Assembly: GCF_026339875.1 (NCBI RefSeq)
Contig: NZ_JAPEPZ010000001.1
Location: 2,480,001-2,544,000 of the forward strand
Direction of reading: 5' to 3'
Source of the DNA: Streptomyces sp. NBC_01571
Lineage (GTDB): Bacteria; Actinomycetota; Actinomycetes; Streptomycetales; Streptomycetaceae
DNA: 64,000 nucleotides
The position numbers and the translations under genes are program-made. Of this stretch, positions 51,167 through 58,767 are shown piece by piece (positions within the stretch are counted from its first letter, which is position 1; the number at the start of each line of letters is the position of its first letter). The notes under the pieces were generated by a model, which ran no database searches, had not been told where the DNA came from, and was given only the letters and a program-made list of their open reading frames with translations.

Positions 51167-52384
51167 TCAGTCCCCGCTGCAGGCCTCCTCGAAGAAGTCC
51201 AGATTCTCCTGGAGCGACTTCATCAGCCGGTCGCGTTCGGCCTCGTCGACCTGCACGGGTGCGACCCCGGAGGCGTCCGTGAGTCTGCGGAAGCCGCCGC
51301 GGCTCTCCAGCCGCCCGTGCACCCGCACCGGCAGCCCGACGAGATGGGCCTGCCCCGCTATCCGGTACGCCTCCTCGTCGAGGGTCACACGTACGTACGG
51401 GACCTCGGCGCCCGCGATGACCCGCAGCCGTACGGTGCCCTCGCCGCGCGGCTCCGACCTGCGTATCCGCACCACGGCGCCGGTGATCCGGACCGGCACG
51501 GACGGTTCCTCGCGCAGGTAGCGCGCCGCGGCCTCGCGCAGCACGGGCACGTCGCCGGGCGAGAACTCGACGGCCTCGTCGGGCGACGCGCAGCCCTCGG
51601 GTACGCCGGCGGCGGGCGCCCACTCGACGGCGATGCGGGCGCCCTCGGTGCCGCGTACGAGGGCGACGACGGCCTCGGTGAGTTCATGGCTGACGCCTGC
51701 TTCGACGGCCGCGTCGAAGGCGTCCATGCCGCCGGTGGCCCGCTGGTAGTCGATGGCCTCGCGGGCGGCGTACAGCGCCTGGTGCAGGCGTATGGCCATC
51801 GGCCGGCCGGTGTCCACGGGTACGAAGGCGGTGAGCCGGCGTCCGTCGGGGTCGGCGCCGACGAGGACGTTCTCCAGGGAGGCGGCGGCGGGCCTGCGGT
51901 ACCGGATGCCGTAGTAGCCGGCCCGCGCGCGGGTGGCGAGGGCGGCCGCGAGCAGCATCTGGCGGGCGGCCGAGCGCAGCCGCTCCTCGACGCTCCAGGG
52001 CGTGGCGCCGACCGGGCCCCTCGGGACGTCGCGCCACCAGCGGATCTCGTCGCTGGGCACGGCGAGCGCGACCAGGACGTCGCGCGCGGAGGGGGAGCCG
52101 CTGCGGGAGAGTGCGTCGAGGGCCTCGCCGAGGAGGTCGTCGCTGTCGGGGAAGGCCCGGTTCTCGGGCACGAGCAGGCTGGTGCCCGAGCCGCCGGGCC
52201 CGGGTGGGGTCCACCTGCCGTACCGTCCCGCGGCGCCGCCGCGGCGCTGCCAGCCGTGCCGGTGCAGCAGCGCGCTGAGCACGGCGGGGTCGACCTGGCC
52301 GGGCTCGGGCGGCTCGGTCCAGTGGGCCTCCGCGGGGTGCGGCCTGACCGGCCGGAGGGGCTCGTCGATCGGACGGTGCGTCAT
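51167..52384 (-). CDS. uncharacterised protein partnered with a DUF4365 protein
   Basis: I do not recognise the family of this 405-aa protein. It is soluble with no membrane helix or signal peptide. The N-terminal half is helical and rich in Arg and Pro; the middle (about 190-260) resembles a GADPDGRRLTAFVPVD domain; the last 110 residues are beta-rich (VPVRITGAVVRI, GLPVRVHGRLESRGGFRRL) in a pattern that could be an OB-type nucleic-acid-binding fold, an inference only. The ATG at 52382-52384 overlaps the DUF4365 stop as ATGA, so the two proteins are made together and probably act together. Confidence 0.78.
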   Translation of the reverse strand: MTHRPIDEPLRPVRPHPAEAHWTEPPEPGQVDPAVLSALLHRHGWQRRGGAAGRYGRWTPPGPGGSGTSLLVPENRAFPDSDDLLGEALDALSRSGSPSARDVLVALAVPSDEIRWWRDVPRGPVGATPWSVEERLRSAARQMLLAAALATRARAGYYGIRYRRPAAASLENVLVGADPDGRRLTAFVPVDTGRPMAIRLHQALYAAREAIDYQRATGGMDAFDAAVEAGVSHELTEAVVALVRGTEGARIAVEWAPAAGVPEGCASPDEAVEFSPGDVPVLREAAARYLREEPSVPVRITGAVVRIRRSEPRGEGTVRLRVIAGAEVPYVRVTLDEEAYRIAGQAHLVGLPVRVHGRLESRGGFRRLTDASGVAPVQVDEAERDRLMKSLQENLDFFEEACSGD

Positions 52385-52947
52385 GGTCTGCCTCCCGTCC
52401 CGACCCGCGTCATGATCTCGCACAGGGCCCGGTCGTCGAAGATGCGCGAGGTCGGTATGCGGACGGTGGTTCTGCGCCGGCCCGTGACGGGCTGCCCGGC
52501 GAGGTTGGTCCAGTAGCAGCAGTGCCGCAGGTCGAGGCGGTCGTGGCTGGCGCGCAGCCAGTCGTCCTGGGACCGGGGCACGAGCATCACGACCAGGATC
52601 TTGTGCACCGAGACCGGGGTGCGGGCGAGCTTCGCCAGGTGCTCGTTGTCGAGCGTGAAGGAGAAGGCGGGTCCAGGGGGGTTCGGCGGGATCTGGTACG
52701 TGCACTTGAGCTGCACCTTGATGGTGACTTCGTCGTCGACCGTGTGTCCCGGGCCGCTGTGACTGACGTGCCAGTCGATCCCGTTGTCCGGAAAGGGCTG
52801 GGACAGCGAGCAGCCGGCCGCGGCGGCGACGGCGTGCAGGTAGCCGACCTGCAGTGTCTCCATGCAGGCGGTGGTGGCGAGCGTGCCGCGATGGGGTGCC
52901 GTCCGCTGGGGCAGCAGCCCGCCCCGCTCGGGCTGCGCGATTGCCAT
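52381..52947 (-). CDS. DUF4365-type protein with PD-(D/E)XK nuclease-like core
   Basis: A 188-aa protein with a conserved helical N-terminus (METLQVGYLHAVAAAAGC), then GIDWHVSH (Asp58) and IKVQLKCT (Gln79-x-Lys81). This D...QxK spacing is that of PD-(D/E)XK nuclease-like folds such as DUF4365, which often occur near DNA-processing or defence genes. The second acidic residue is Gln, which some nucleases tolerate. The ATG at 52945-52947 was chosen; a TTG at 52971 is possible. It is coupled to the 405-aa protein and divergent from an exonuclease gene. Confidence 0.8.
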   Translation of the reverse strand: MAIAQPERGGLLPQRTAPHRGTLATTACMETLQVGYLHAVAAAAGCSLSQPFPDNGIDWHVSHSGPGHTVDDEVTIKVQLKCTYQIPPNPPGPAFSFTLDNEHLAKLARTPVSVHKILVVMLVPRSQDDWLRASHDRLDLRHCCYWTNLAGQPVTGRRRTTVRIPTSRIFDDRALCEIMTRVGTGGRP

Positions 52948-53111
52948 GAGTCCAACAGCCTTCCAAGCCAAGAGAATCCCCGCGACGGGCCGCTGAACTG
53001 CAAAGACCCGTACCTCTGTTGTCTCCTTCCGGCGTACGGCGCAAACAGCCCGGGTATCACCAAACGGGCAGAAGACGGTGCGTCAGCTGCCGTGGGTGAA
53101 CGAGGAGTTGT

Positions 53112-53843
53112 GTGCGTATGACGTGCTGGTACGAGGGCCCCTTGGCCGCGTTCGACACGGAGACCACGGGCGTGGACGTCGAGACCGACCGGATCGTGTC
53201 GGCCGCCGTCGTCGTCCAGGACGCCGCGGGTTCCCGCCCCCGGGTGACCCGGTGGCTGGTGAACCCGGGGGTGCCGGTTCCCGAGGGTGCGACGGCGGTG
53301 CACGGGCTGACGGAGGAACATCTGCAGCGCAACGGCCGCTGGCCGTCGCCGGTGATGGACGAGATAGTCCGGGTGCTGGACGAGCAGGCGGCGGTGGGCC
53401 GCCCGCTGGTGGTGATGAACGCGCCGTTCGATCTGACGCTCCTGGACCGGGAGTTGCGCAGGCATCGGGCGTCCTGTCTCGACCGCTGGTTCGAGTCGGC
53501 GCCGCTGCGCGTGCTCGATCCACGGGTCCTGGACAAACATCTGGACCGCTATCGCAAGGGCCGGCGCACACTCACCGACCTCTGCGCTCACTACGGCGTC
53601 GCCCTGGAGGGCGCGCACGACGCGGCGGCGGACGCGCTGGCCGCGATGGAGGTGGTACGTGCGGTGGGACGCCGGTTCGCGCCCCGGCTGGAGCGGCTCT
53701 CCCCCGCCGAACTGCACACCTTGCAGTCCGTGTGGCACGCGGCGCAGGCACGTGGGCTGCAGGCCTGGTTCGCGCGCAGCGGCTCGGAGGAGTCGGTGGA
53801 TCCGTCGTGGCCGCTGCGGCCGGAGCTGTCCGCGGCGGCCTGA
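53112..53843 (+). CDS. DEDDh 3'-5' exonuclease (DnaQ-like)
   Basis: The 243-aa protein has all DEDDh signatures: FDTETTG with Asp and Glu, NAPFDLTLLDREL with the second Asp, and HDAAADALA with the His and last Asp. This is the proofreading/DNA-repair exonuclease fold, but it is a stand-alone gene, so the substrate is unknown. The start may be GTG at 53112 or ATG at 53118; GAGGAG lies at 53102-53107, 4 or 10 bases away. It is divergent from the DUF4365 pair across a gap of about 165 bp. Confidence 0.9.
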   Translation: MRMTCWYEGPLAAFDTETTGVDVETDRIVSAAVVVQDAAGSRPRVTRWLVNPGVPVPEGATAVHGLTEEHLQRNGRWPSPVMDEIVRVLDEQAAVGRPLVVMNAPFDLTLLDRELRRHRASCLDRWFESAPLRVLDPRVLDKHLDRYRKGRRTLTDLCAHYGVALEGAHDAAADALAAMEVVRAVGRRFAPRLERLSPAELHTLQSVWHAAQARGLQAWFARSGSEESVDPSWPLRPELSAAA

Positions 53844-53921
53844 GCGCGGGCGCGCGTGGCGGGCCGACGCGAGCGTGGGACGGCCCGCGTGGACACCGGC
53901 ACCGGCCGTCCGGCATGCAAG

Positions 53922-53952
53922 AAGGCCGGTCCGTCTGCGACGGACCGGCCTT
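53922..53952. terminator. hairpin between the exonuclease gene and tRNA-Val
   Basis: A perfect 14-bp stem pairs 53922-53935 with 53939-53952 around TGC. The plus strand continues TTTCCC-like and the minus strand AAG-to-CTT, so it can serve both the exonuclease gene and the tRNA that run towards it. Confidence 0.85.
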
Positions 53953-53958
53953 TCCCGG

Positions 53959-54030
53959 TGGGCGATACTGGGTTCGAACCAGTGACCTCTTCGGTGTGAA
54001 CGAAGCGCTCTCCCACTGAGCTAATCGCCC
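53959..54030 (-). tRNA. tRNA-Val (anticodon CAC)
   Basis: On the minus strand a full 72-base cloverleaf forms. The acceptor GGGCGAT pairs with ATCGCCC, the anticodon stem CTTCG/CGAAG encloses the loop TTCACAC (anticodon CAC), and the T-arm is CTGGTTCGAACCCAG. The discriminator is A and CCA is not encoded. It reads GTG codons. It differs from the copy at 55455 by two bases (D-loop and T-loop). Confidence 0.96.
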
Positions 54031-54069
54031 GGGAACGGACTGAACAATACAGGTCCTGGCGGGTGTCGT

Positions 54070-54516
54070 TCAAACCGCTCGCAGAGAGGCCCTCAGTCCG
54101 TGCTGCCCGGCACGCATCATCAGCGCGTGGTTGAGCCTGAACAGAGGCCGTCCCGGCACCGCGAGCCGCCGCAGCAGGGGCTTGCGCACGTCGACCTCCT
54201 GGTCGTACCGGGCGCGGGTGCCCGGCCCGTCGGCGCGCACGGTCCAGCAGGCCCAGCCCTCGATGTCGCCCGACATCGCGATCTCCAGGACCCCGGCGAC
54301 CGGGTCGCTCCGCACCTCGTGTGCGGTGAAGACCAGGTCGTACGGCAGGAGCGAGCGGACCCGGATGATGCCGCTCCGGTCGCCGGCCGGGCGCACCTCG
54401 CGGACCTGGGGCCACCAACGCGGGTAGTCCTCGGCCTGTTCGAGAGCACGGTAGACGTCGGCGGGCGGCGCGGGCAGGGCCCACAGGCTGCGGAAGCGGT
54501 AGTGACACCAGTCCAT
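54070..54516 (-). CDS. SRPBCC (START/polyketide cyclase-like) family protein
   Basis: A 148-aa protein with the helix-grip SRPBCC layout: an aromatic N-terminal strand (DWCHYRFRSLWAL), the PPADVYRALEQAEDYPRWWPQVREV motif typical of the polyketide cyclase/dehydrase family, and the C-terminal long helix (LFRLNHALMMRAGQHGL). Ligand and role are unknown. The ATG at 54514-54516 is the natural start; the longer open frame upstream is unsupported. It sits between two tRNA-Val genes on the same strand. Confidence 0.85.
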   Translation of the reverse strand: MDWCHYRFRSLWALPAPPADVYRALEQAEDYPRWWPQVREVRPAGDRSGIIRVRSLLPYDLVFTAHEVRSDPVAGVLEIAMSGDIEGWACWTVRADGPGTRARYDQEVDVRKPLLRRLAVPGRPLFRLNHALMMRAGQHGLRASLRAV

Positions 54517-54659
54517 GGACCGAGTGTGCCGGTCCGGGGATCCGCGGACGAGGCCGGTACGTGCCGACTTCTGCCACCGGGGACCGCGGACTCGGTTTCG
54601 ACGAGGCCGATCTGACGGGGTGGTGGACGGACGGCCGCAACCGCGTCGCTGCTGCCGGG

Positions 54660-55024
54660 TCAGTCCGTGCCGCCGGGCACCTTCCGGATGTCGTGGATCT
54701 TCCTCGGGGCGGTGCGGCATCCGTCCCGGGTCCAGTCCCGCCAGGGCGTGATGCCCGCCTTCTCAAATACCCCCTCGCCGACGGCAAGTGACATCGTGTC
54801 GGATCGGAAGGAATACCGAGTTGCTTTACGTTGACTTGACCGGCCTTCTCGACTCCGGCATTTCCGGCGTCTATCCGCGGCCCGGGGTCGGGCAGCACTC
54901 CTCTCTTGTCGTACTTCCGCAAGAAGGGGACCGCGTTCCGGAATATGTCCGACCGATTTCCACGGGCGGCTCCGGTCCGGAACTTCTCCCAAAAGGCCAC
55001 ATAATCCTGGAAGTCCGTCTTCAC
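54660..55024 (-). pseudogene. frameshifted small gene of unknown family
   Basis: From a GTG at 55022-55024 the minus strand reads a plausible protein start (MKTDFQDYVAFWEKF, then DIFRNAVPFLRKYDK) to about LGIPS. After that this frame turns into composition noise, while the adjacent frame continues sensibly (SLAVGEGVFEKAGITPWRDW, then TRDGCRTAPRKI and a stop at 54660). A single indel near 54790 would restore about 118 codons. The WRDWTRDGC segment recalls secreted phospholipase A2-like proteins, but the match is weak. The lower AT-poor bias than its neighbours suggests a newcomer. Confidence 0.5.
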
Positions 55025-55405
55025 CCCGATCTTCGGGCGTTGGAGTGTTCGTGGCGGGGCGGGGGCACGGGGGAGGGCACCCGGGCGGTGGTGTGCGGGG
55101 CCGACACAAGGGCTGACGGCAGGTCATCCGGGAGCGGGCACCGGGGACGCTGTCGATCGTGGCCCACCTCGCCCACCCCGGGCGGCGGCGCCAACACCTC
55201 GCGGGCGCGGCCCGCACCCGTCCGGCACCGCCGCGGAGACCGGCACCGGGCATCGAGCCCCATGCCCCGAGGCCGAGGCCCTCTTCGTTCGCCCTGGACG
55301 TCGCTGTCCGGCCACATGGCCCCATGGCCGAGATACCGCGGTACGCGGCGCCGAGACGCTACACAGAGTGACCTGACGCGTCGTGACCTGGCTCGGAAAC
55401 GACGA
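55025..55405. other. gene-free GC-rich stretch
   Basis: This interval between the broken gene and the second tRNA-Val has open frames only as composition artefacts, with no ribosome binding site, recognisable motif or strong hairpin. Nothing specific is seen. Confidence 0.6.
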
Positions 55406-55444
55406 AGGCGGCCCTGTCCACGTATCCGTGGATCTGGGCCGCCT
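55406..55444 (-). terminator. hairpin downstream of the second tRNA-Val
   Basis: The arms at 55406-55414 and 55436-55444 (9 bp, perfect), with an inner TCCAC/GTGGA stem (55417-55421 with 55428-55432), form a long hairpin just beyond the 3' end of the minus-strand tRNA at 55455. Confidence 0.8.
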
Positions 55445-55454
55445 GCCGTGCTTG

Positions 55455-55526
55455 TGGGCGATACTGGGATCGAACCAGTGACCTCTTCGGTGTGAACGAA
55501 GCGCTCTCCCGCTGAGCTAATCGCCC
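55455..55526 (-). tRNA. tRNA-Val (anticodon CAC), second copy
   Basis: A 72-base cloverleaf on the minus strand with acceptor GGGCGAT/ATCGCCC, anticodon loop TTCACAC (CAC) and T-arm CTGGTTCGATCCCAG; discriminator A, CCA not encoded. It differs from the copy at 53959 by one D-loop base and one T-loop base. It is followed by its own hairpin terminator. Confidence 0.96.
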
Positions 55527-55632
55527 GGGCGCAGGGAGAACATTACCCCATGTCAGGGGGTGACTCCGACCGGCCGGAGGCGCTCAAGGCCGCCCCGGGG
55601 GACGCCTCACCGTCACCCCTTGTCACCCCTTG

Positions 55633-56067
55633 TCACTCCTTGATGTTCCAGGGCATCTCGAAGCCGAACTTCCAGAGGTAGACGGCACAGAGGGCCGCGA
55701 CGATCACCAGGCCGACGCTCGTCAGGATGATGTTGCGACGCCGGACCGCGGGGTCGAGCGCCCGCTGCGTCGCCTCCGTGACCTTGCGCTTCGTCCAGCG
55801 CAGCACCAGCTGCGCCCAGACGAACTCGGTCGCCCAGATCGCCATGCCCCCGAAGATCACCAGCCAGCCGGGGCCCGGCAGCGGAAGCATGATCACGCCC
55901 GCGACGACCACCGCGAGCCCCACGACGAAAACGCCCACCTGCCAGCTCAGGTGCAGCGCGCGACGCGCCTTGATGAATTCCGGCGCCCGCGAACCGAGCG
56001 GCTGCTCGGCCTTCCTCTCGCCATCAGCCATGGCGGCCTCGCCCGGCTCGTCACTCCCCGTATTCAT
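55633..56067 (-). CDS. TIGR02611/PGPGW-family membrane protein
   Basis: A 144-aa protein with an acidic N-terminus, a central pair of hydrophobic helices containing the LPLPGPGWLVIFGGMAIW motif that defines the actinobacterial PGPGW family, a basic helix (WTKRKVTEATQRALDP) and a final membrane helix. The function is unknown. The ATG at 56065-56067 is the most likely start; a further in-frame ATG at 56029-56031 is possible. It is divergent from ssgB. Confidence 0.88.
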   Translation of the reverse strand: MNTGSDEPGEAAMADGERKAEQPLGSRAPEFIKARRALHLSWQVGVFVVGLAVVVAGVIMLPLPGPGWLVIFGGMAIWATEFVWAQLVLRWTKRKVTEATQRALDPAVRRRNIILTSVGLVIVAALCAVYLWKFGFEMPWNIKE

Positions 56068-56258
56068 ACGACCAAACCCTACCGGAGAGAAACCAGTCAC
56101 CGGAATGGCCCTATCCGGCGAAGGCACCCTCGGCCGGATGAGTTACGTAAAGGCACGCAAAACACTCAGAGGGGTTTACAACGGCACCGTAGGTGGCATG
56201 TCGATTTCGCCGACGTGCGAATCCCCGAGCGCACACTGAGCGAAAGGCCCTGGCGCTT

Positions 56259-56672
56259 ATGAACACCACGGTCAGCTGCGAGCTGCACCTGCGCCTCGTT
56301 GTGTCGAGCGAGTCCTCACTGCCTGTTCCCGCAGGACTGCGGTATGACACGGCCGATCCCTACGCCGTGCACGCCACCTTCCACACCGGAGCCGAGGAAA
56401 CCGTCGAGTGGGTGTTCGCCCGCGACCTCCTCGCGGAGGGCCTCCATCGGCCCACCGGTACCGGCGACGTCCGAGTCTGGCCGTCCCGAAGTCATGGTCA
56501 GGGCGTCGTATGCATCGCCCTGAGCTCCCCGGAGGGCGAGGCTCTGCTCGAGGCCCCGGCGCGGGCCCTGGAGTCCTTCCTGAAGCGAACGGACGCCGCC
56601 GTGCCGCCAGGCACGGAACACCGGCACTTCGATCTCGACACGGAGCTCTCACACATCCTGGCCGAGAGCTAG
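56259..56672 (+). CDS. ssgB: sporulation-specific cell division activator SsgB
   Basis: SsgB marks future septum sites and recruits FtsZ during sporulation. The 137-aa protein begins MNTTVSCELHLRLVVSSES and matches SsgB almost word for word as I recall it, ending TELSHILAES. The ATG at 56259 was chosen for this conserved N-terminus; GAAAGG lies about 13 bases upstream. The long upstream gap to the PGPGW gene would hold its sigma-factor-dependent promoter. Presence of ssgB and bldD confirms a sporulating Streptomyces. Confidence 0.97.
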   Translation: MNTTVSCELHLRLVVSSESSLPVPAGLRYDTADPYAVHATFHTGAEETVEWVFARDLLAEGLHRPTGTGDVRVWPSRSHGQGVVCIALSSPEGEALLEAPARALESFLKRTDAAVPPGTEHRHFDLDTELSHILAES

Positions 56673-56725
56673 CGACTCCACAGAGCCGCCCGGCGCCGTC
56701 CACTCGGGGAGACGGCTCGGGCTAA

Positions 56726-56785
56726 CACAACCGCATAGGGCACAACCGAGTTAGGCACAACAGCATGTGGCACAACCGCACAGAT
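56726..56785 (+). repeat. 15-bp tandem repeat x4 downstream of ssgB
   Basis: Four head-to-tail 15-base units of the form CACAACCGCATAGGG begin at 56726, 56741, 56756 and 56771; CACAAC is kept in all, and the rest varies. They lie 54 bases after the ssgB stop, directly before a long hairpin. Seen directly; function unknown. Confidence 0.85.
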
Positions 56786-56791
56786 CACGAA

Positions 56792-56835
56792 CACCGGCGC
56801 CGTCGCCGCGGACTCCCGCGGCGACGGCGTCGGTG
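56792..56835. terminator. long hairpin in the ssgB-CGNR intergenic gap
   Basis: A 19-bp stem (56792-56810 with 56817-56835, one G-T pair) encloses the loop GACTCC. It is 120 bases past ssgB and is the likely terminator of the ssgB transcript. The rest of the 451-bp gap (56673-57123) has no supported gene. Confidence 0.7.
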
Positions 56836-57123
56836 CGTGCAGGGACGGGCGCCCTGGGTACCAAGGTCGTGACGTGAGGTGACGTCGTCGGACCGGGACC
56901 GGGCACCGTCAGCACGGGGCAGCGTCCGTCCGGTTCCTCCGCACCGTCCCTCCGGTTTCTTCGCGCCGTGCGCCCGGTCACGCAGTGCACACGCCCGCCC
57001 GCCCTCCGGGCCGCCCGGAGGCATGCCGACCGGGCCGTCCCCGCTCCCCCGCGGCCGGGAAGCCACTACCATCGGCCAGCATCGGCGGGCGGCCGCCCGA
57101 CCCTCAGGCCAGGGAGCAAAAAC

Positions 57124-57681
57124 GTGCTGATCACCCACGACACCCGGTGCGCCCTCGACACCGTGGTGGATCTGGTGAACACCGCGCCGGAGGACGACAC
57201 GGCGGACGGACTCGCGGATGTCCCGTCCCTCGCCGATTTCGTACGAAAGCACGAAATCAGTGATGTCGGTGTGCTGTCGGCGCAGGATCTCGCGGCCGTA
57301 CGCGGGGTCCGCGGCCGGTTCGCCGGGGTCTTCGCGGCCGACGAGCCGCGGATCGCCGCCGGGCTCATCAACGAGCTGGTCGCCGCGGCGGGCACCACGC
57401 CCCGCCTCACCGACCACGACGGTTACGACTGGCACGTGCACTACTTCGCGCCGGGTGCCTCGGTCGCCGACCACCTCGCGGCCGACTGCGGGATGGCGCT
57501 GGCGTTCTTCGTGGTCGCCGGAGAGCAGGACCGGCTGCGCCGGTGCGAGGCGCCGGACTGCCGGCGCGCCTTCGTCGATCTCTCGCGCAACCGCTCGCGC
57601 CGCTACTGCGACAGCCGGACGTGCGGAAACCGGCTCCACGTGGCCGCGTACCGGGCACGCCGGAAGGAAGCGGCGGGCTGA
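57124..57681 (+). CDS. CGNR zinc-finger protein
   Basis: A 185-aa protein with an N-terminal ABATE-like domain (about 1-130) and a C-terminal CGNR zinc finger: RRCEAPDCRRAF, then RRYCDSRTCGNRLHVAAYRAR. Proteins of this type are probable ligand-responsive DNA-binding regulators. The GTG at 57124 has AGGGAG upstream (57111-57116); the earlier frame runs through non-coding sequence. Its target genes cannot be read here. Confidence 0.88.
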   Translation: MLITHDTRCALDTVVDLVNTAPEDDTADGLADVPSLADFVRKHEISDVGVLSAQDLAAVRGVRGRFAGVFAADEPRIAAGLINELVAAAGTTPRLTDHDGYDWHVHYFAPGASVADHLAADCGMALAFFVVAGEQDRLRRCEAPDCRRAFVDLSRNRSRRYCDSRTCGNRLHVAAYRARRKEAAG

Positions 57682-57758
57682 GGGGTCGCCGAGGAGGCCG
57701 CGGAAAAAGGGTCGACATGCGGCGGACCGACGTGTGACGGACTGGACGGCGGCGGGCT

Positions 57759-57793
57759 ACGGAGCCCTCGGCGGGTGACGCCAGGGGCTCCGT
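57759..57793. terminator. hairpin between CGNR gene and small ORF
   Basis: A perfect 9-bp stem pairs 57759-57767 (ACGGAGCCC) with 57785-57793. It lies between two convergent genes and can serve both. Confidence 0.7.
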
Positions 57794-57800
57794 GTACGGC

Positions 57801-57953
57801 TCAGAGCAGCAGCAGGTCGTGCAGCGAAGCCATGAGCAGGAGACAGCCGATCACCGCCAGGAAGATCATCAGCGGTGGCTGGGAAAGTGCGAAGAGACAA
57901 CCTCGCCGCTCCTCGGGCGGCGCGGCGGGGTCGCTCTGTGTTGTGTCCAGCAT
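57801..57953 (-). CDS. 50-aa single-span membrane protein
   Basis: From the ATG at 57951-57953 the minus strand encodes 50 residues: a soluble acidic start (MLDTTQSDPAAPPEERRG), a hydrophobic helix (PPLMIFLAVIGCLLLMASLH) and DLLLL before the stop. The mix of a charged head and one clean membrane span with a stop 8 bases before the terminator hairpin looks like a real small gene. The ribosome binding site is weak (GCGAG). I recall no named family; it could be a small membrane regulator. Confidence 0.6.
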   Translation of the reverse strand: MLDTTQSDPAAPPEERRGCLFALSQPPLMIFLAVIGCLLLMASLHDLLLL

Positions 57954-58114
57954 CTCGCGGCGATGATGACGCAGCCACCACCCGCTTCGCGATCAACACG
58001 CCCGGGATGACAGGGAGTTCGCCAATATCCGCAATATCCGCGATGAGCAGGAACGAACGTGATCGTTTCCGCGACCCGCATGATCCGCCGTGTCGCTTCA
58101 GACCGTGCGGGGCG

Positions 58115-58561
58115 TCATATGCCGTGCTTCTTCAGGATGGCCTCGATGTCGCTGAAGTCGTCCCCGGCGCCCGAGGCCCTGGGGGTCGTGGCGGGGCGCG
58201 CGGCCGGGCGGGAGCCCTGGCTCAACGAGGGCGCCGAGGCGGTGGGGGCCACCGCCTCACGCTGGGCGGCGCGGGCGGCCGCCTTGCGTTCCTTGCGGGT
58301 TCCGCCACCGCGCCGCTCCACGGCCCGCACCGTCATGAACAGCAGCCAGGCCGCGGCGAGCACGGCGAAGCCCGCCCAAGCGGTCGGGCTGAACGCGGTG
58401 TCGGCCAGCCAGCCGACGACCCCGGTCATCACCAGTCCGACCGGCACCAGCGCGTAGGCGGCGATGCGGGCGGCGGCGAGGAAGCGCTTGCGGTAGGCCG
58501 TGACCGCGGCGATGCCCAGGCCGGCGGCGGAGACGGCGGAACAGACGGTCTCGGCAATCAT
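58115..58561 (-). CDS. small membrane protein with conserved C-terminal motif
   Basis: A 148-aa protein. Three hydrophobic segments (VCSAVSAAGLGIAAVTAY; IAAYALVPVGLVMTGVVGWL; WAGFAVLAAAWLLFMTV) precede a basic, disordered tail that ends in DFSDIEAILKKHGI, a motif shared among actinobacterial homologues. The role is unknown. The ATG at 58559-58561 has GGAGG upstream. It is divergent from the DsbA-like gene. Confidence 0.8.
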   Translation of the reverse strand: MIAETVCSAVSAAGLGIAAVTAYRKRFLAAARIAAYALVPVGLVMTGVVGWLADTAFSPTAWAGFAVLAAAWLLFMTVRAVERRGGGTRKERKAAARAAQREAVAPTASAPSLSQGSRPAARPATTPRASGAGDDFSDIEAILKKHGI

Positions 58562-58767
58562 CCGGTCCTCCAGGGCAGGGCTCGACGGGGCGGGGGCGGT
58601 TCGTCCCTTCCATCCTGCACCGCCCCGCGCCCGATATGCCATGCTCCGGGCATACCTCAGGGACATCTCCGGGTCGGGGTCCTCCCCAGGTCCCGGTCCG
58701 CACGTCACCGGCCCGCGCCCCTCGGTCCCGTGTCGGCGACCGGGCCCGGGACTGGGAGACTGGGGGC

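Noticed and set aside
51167..53843. Restriction-modification or known phage-defence cassette at the DUF4365 locus
   Set aside because: No methyltransferase, helicase or recognised defence gene is present, so it cannot be called such; left as an unknown module.
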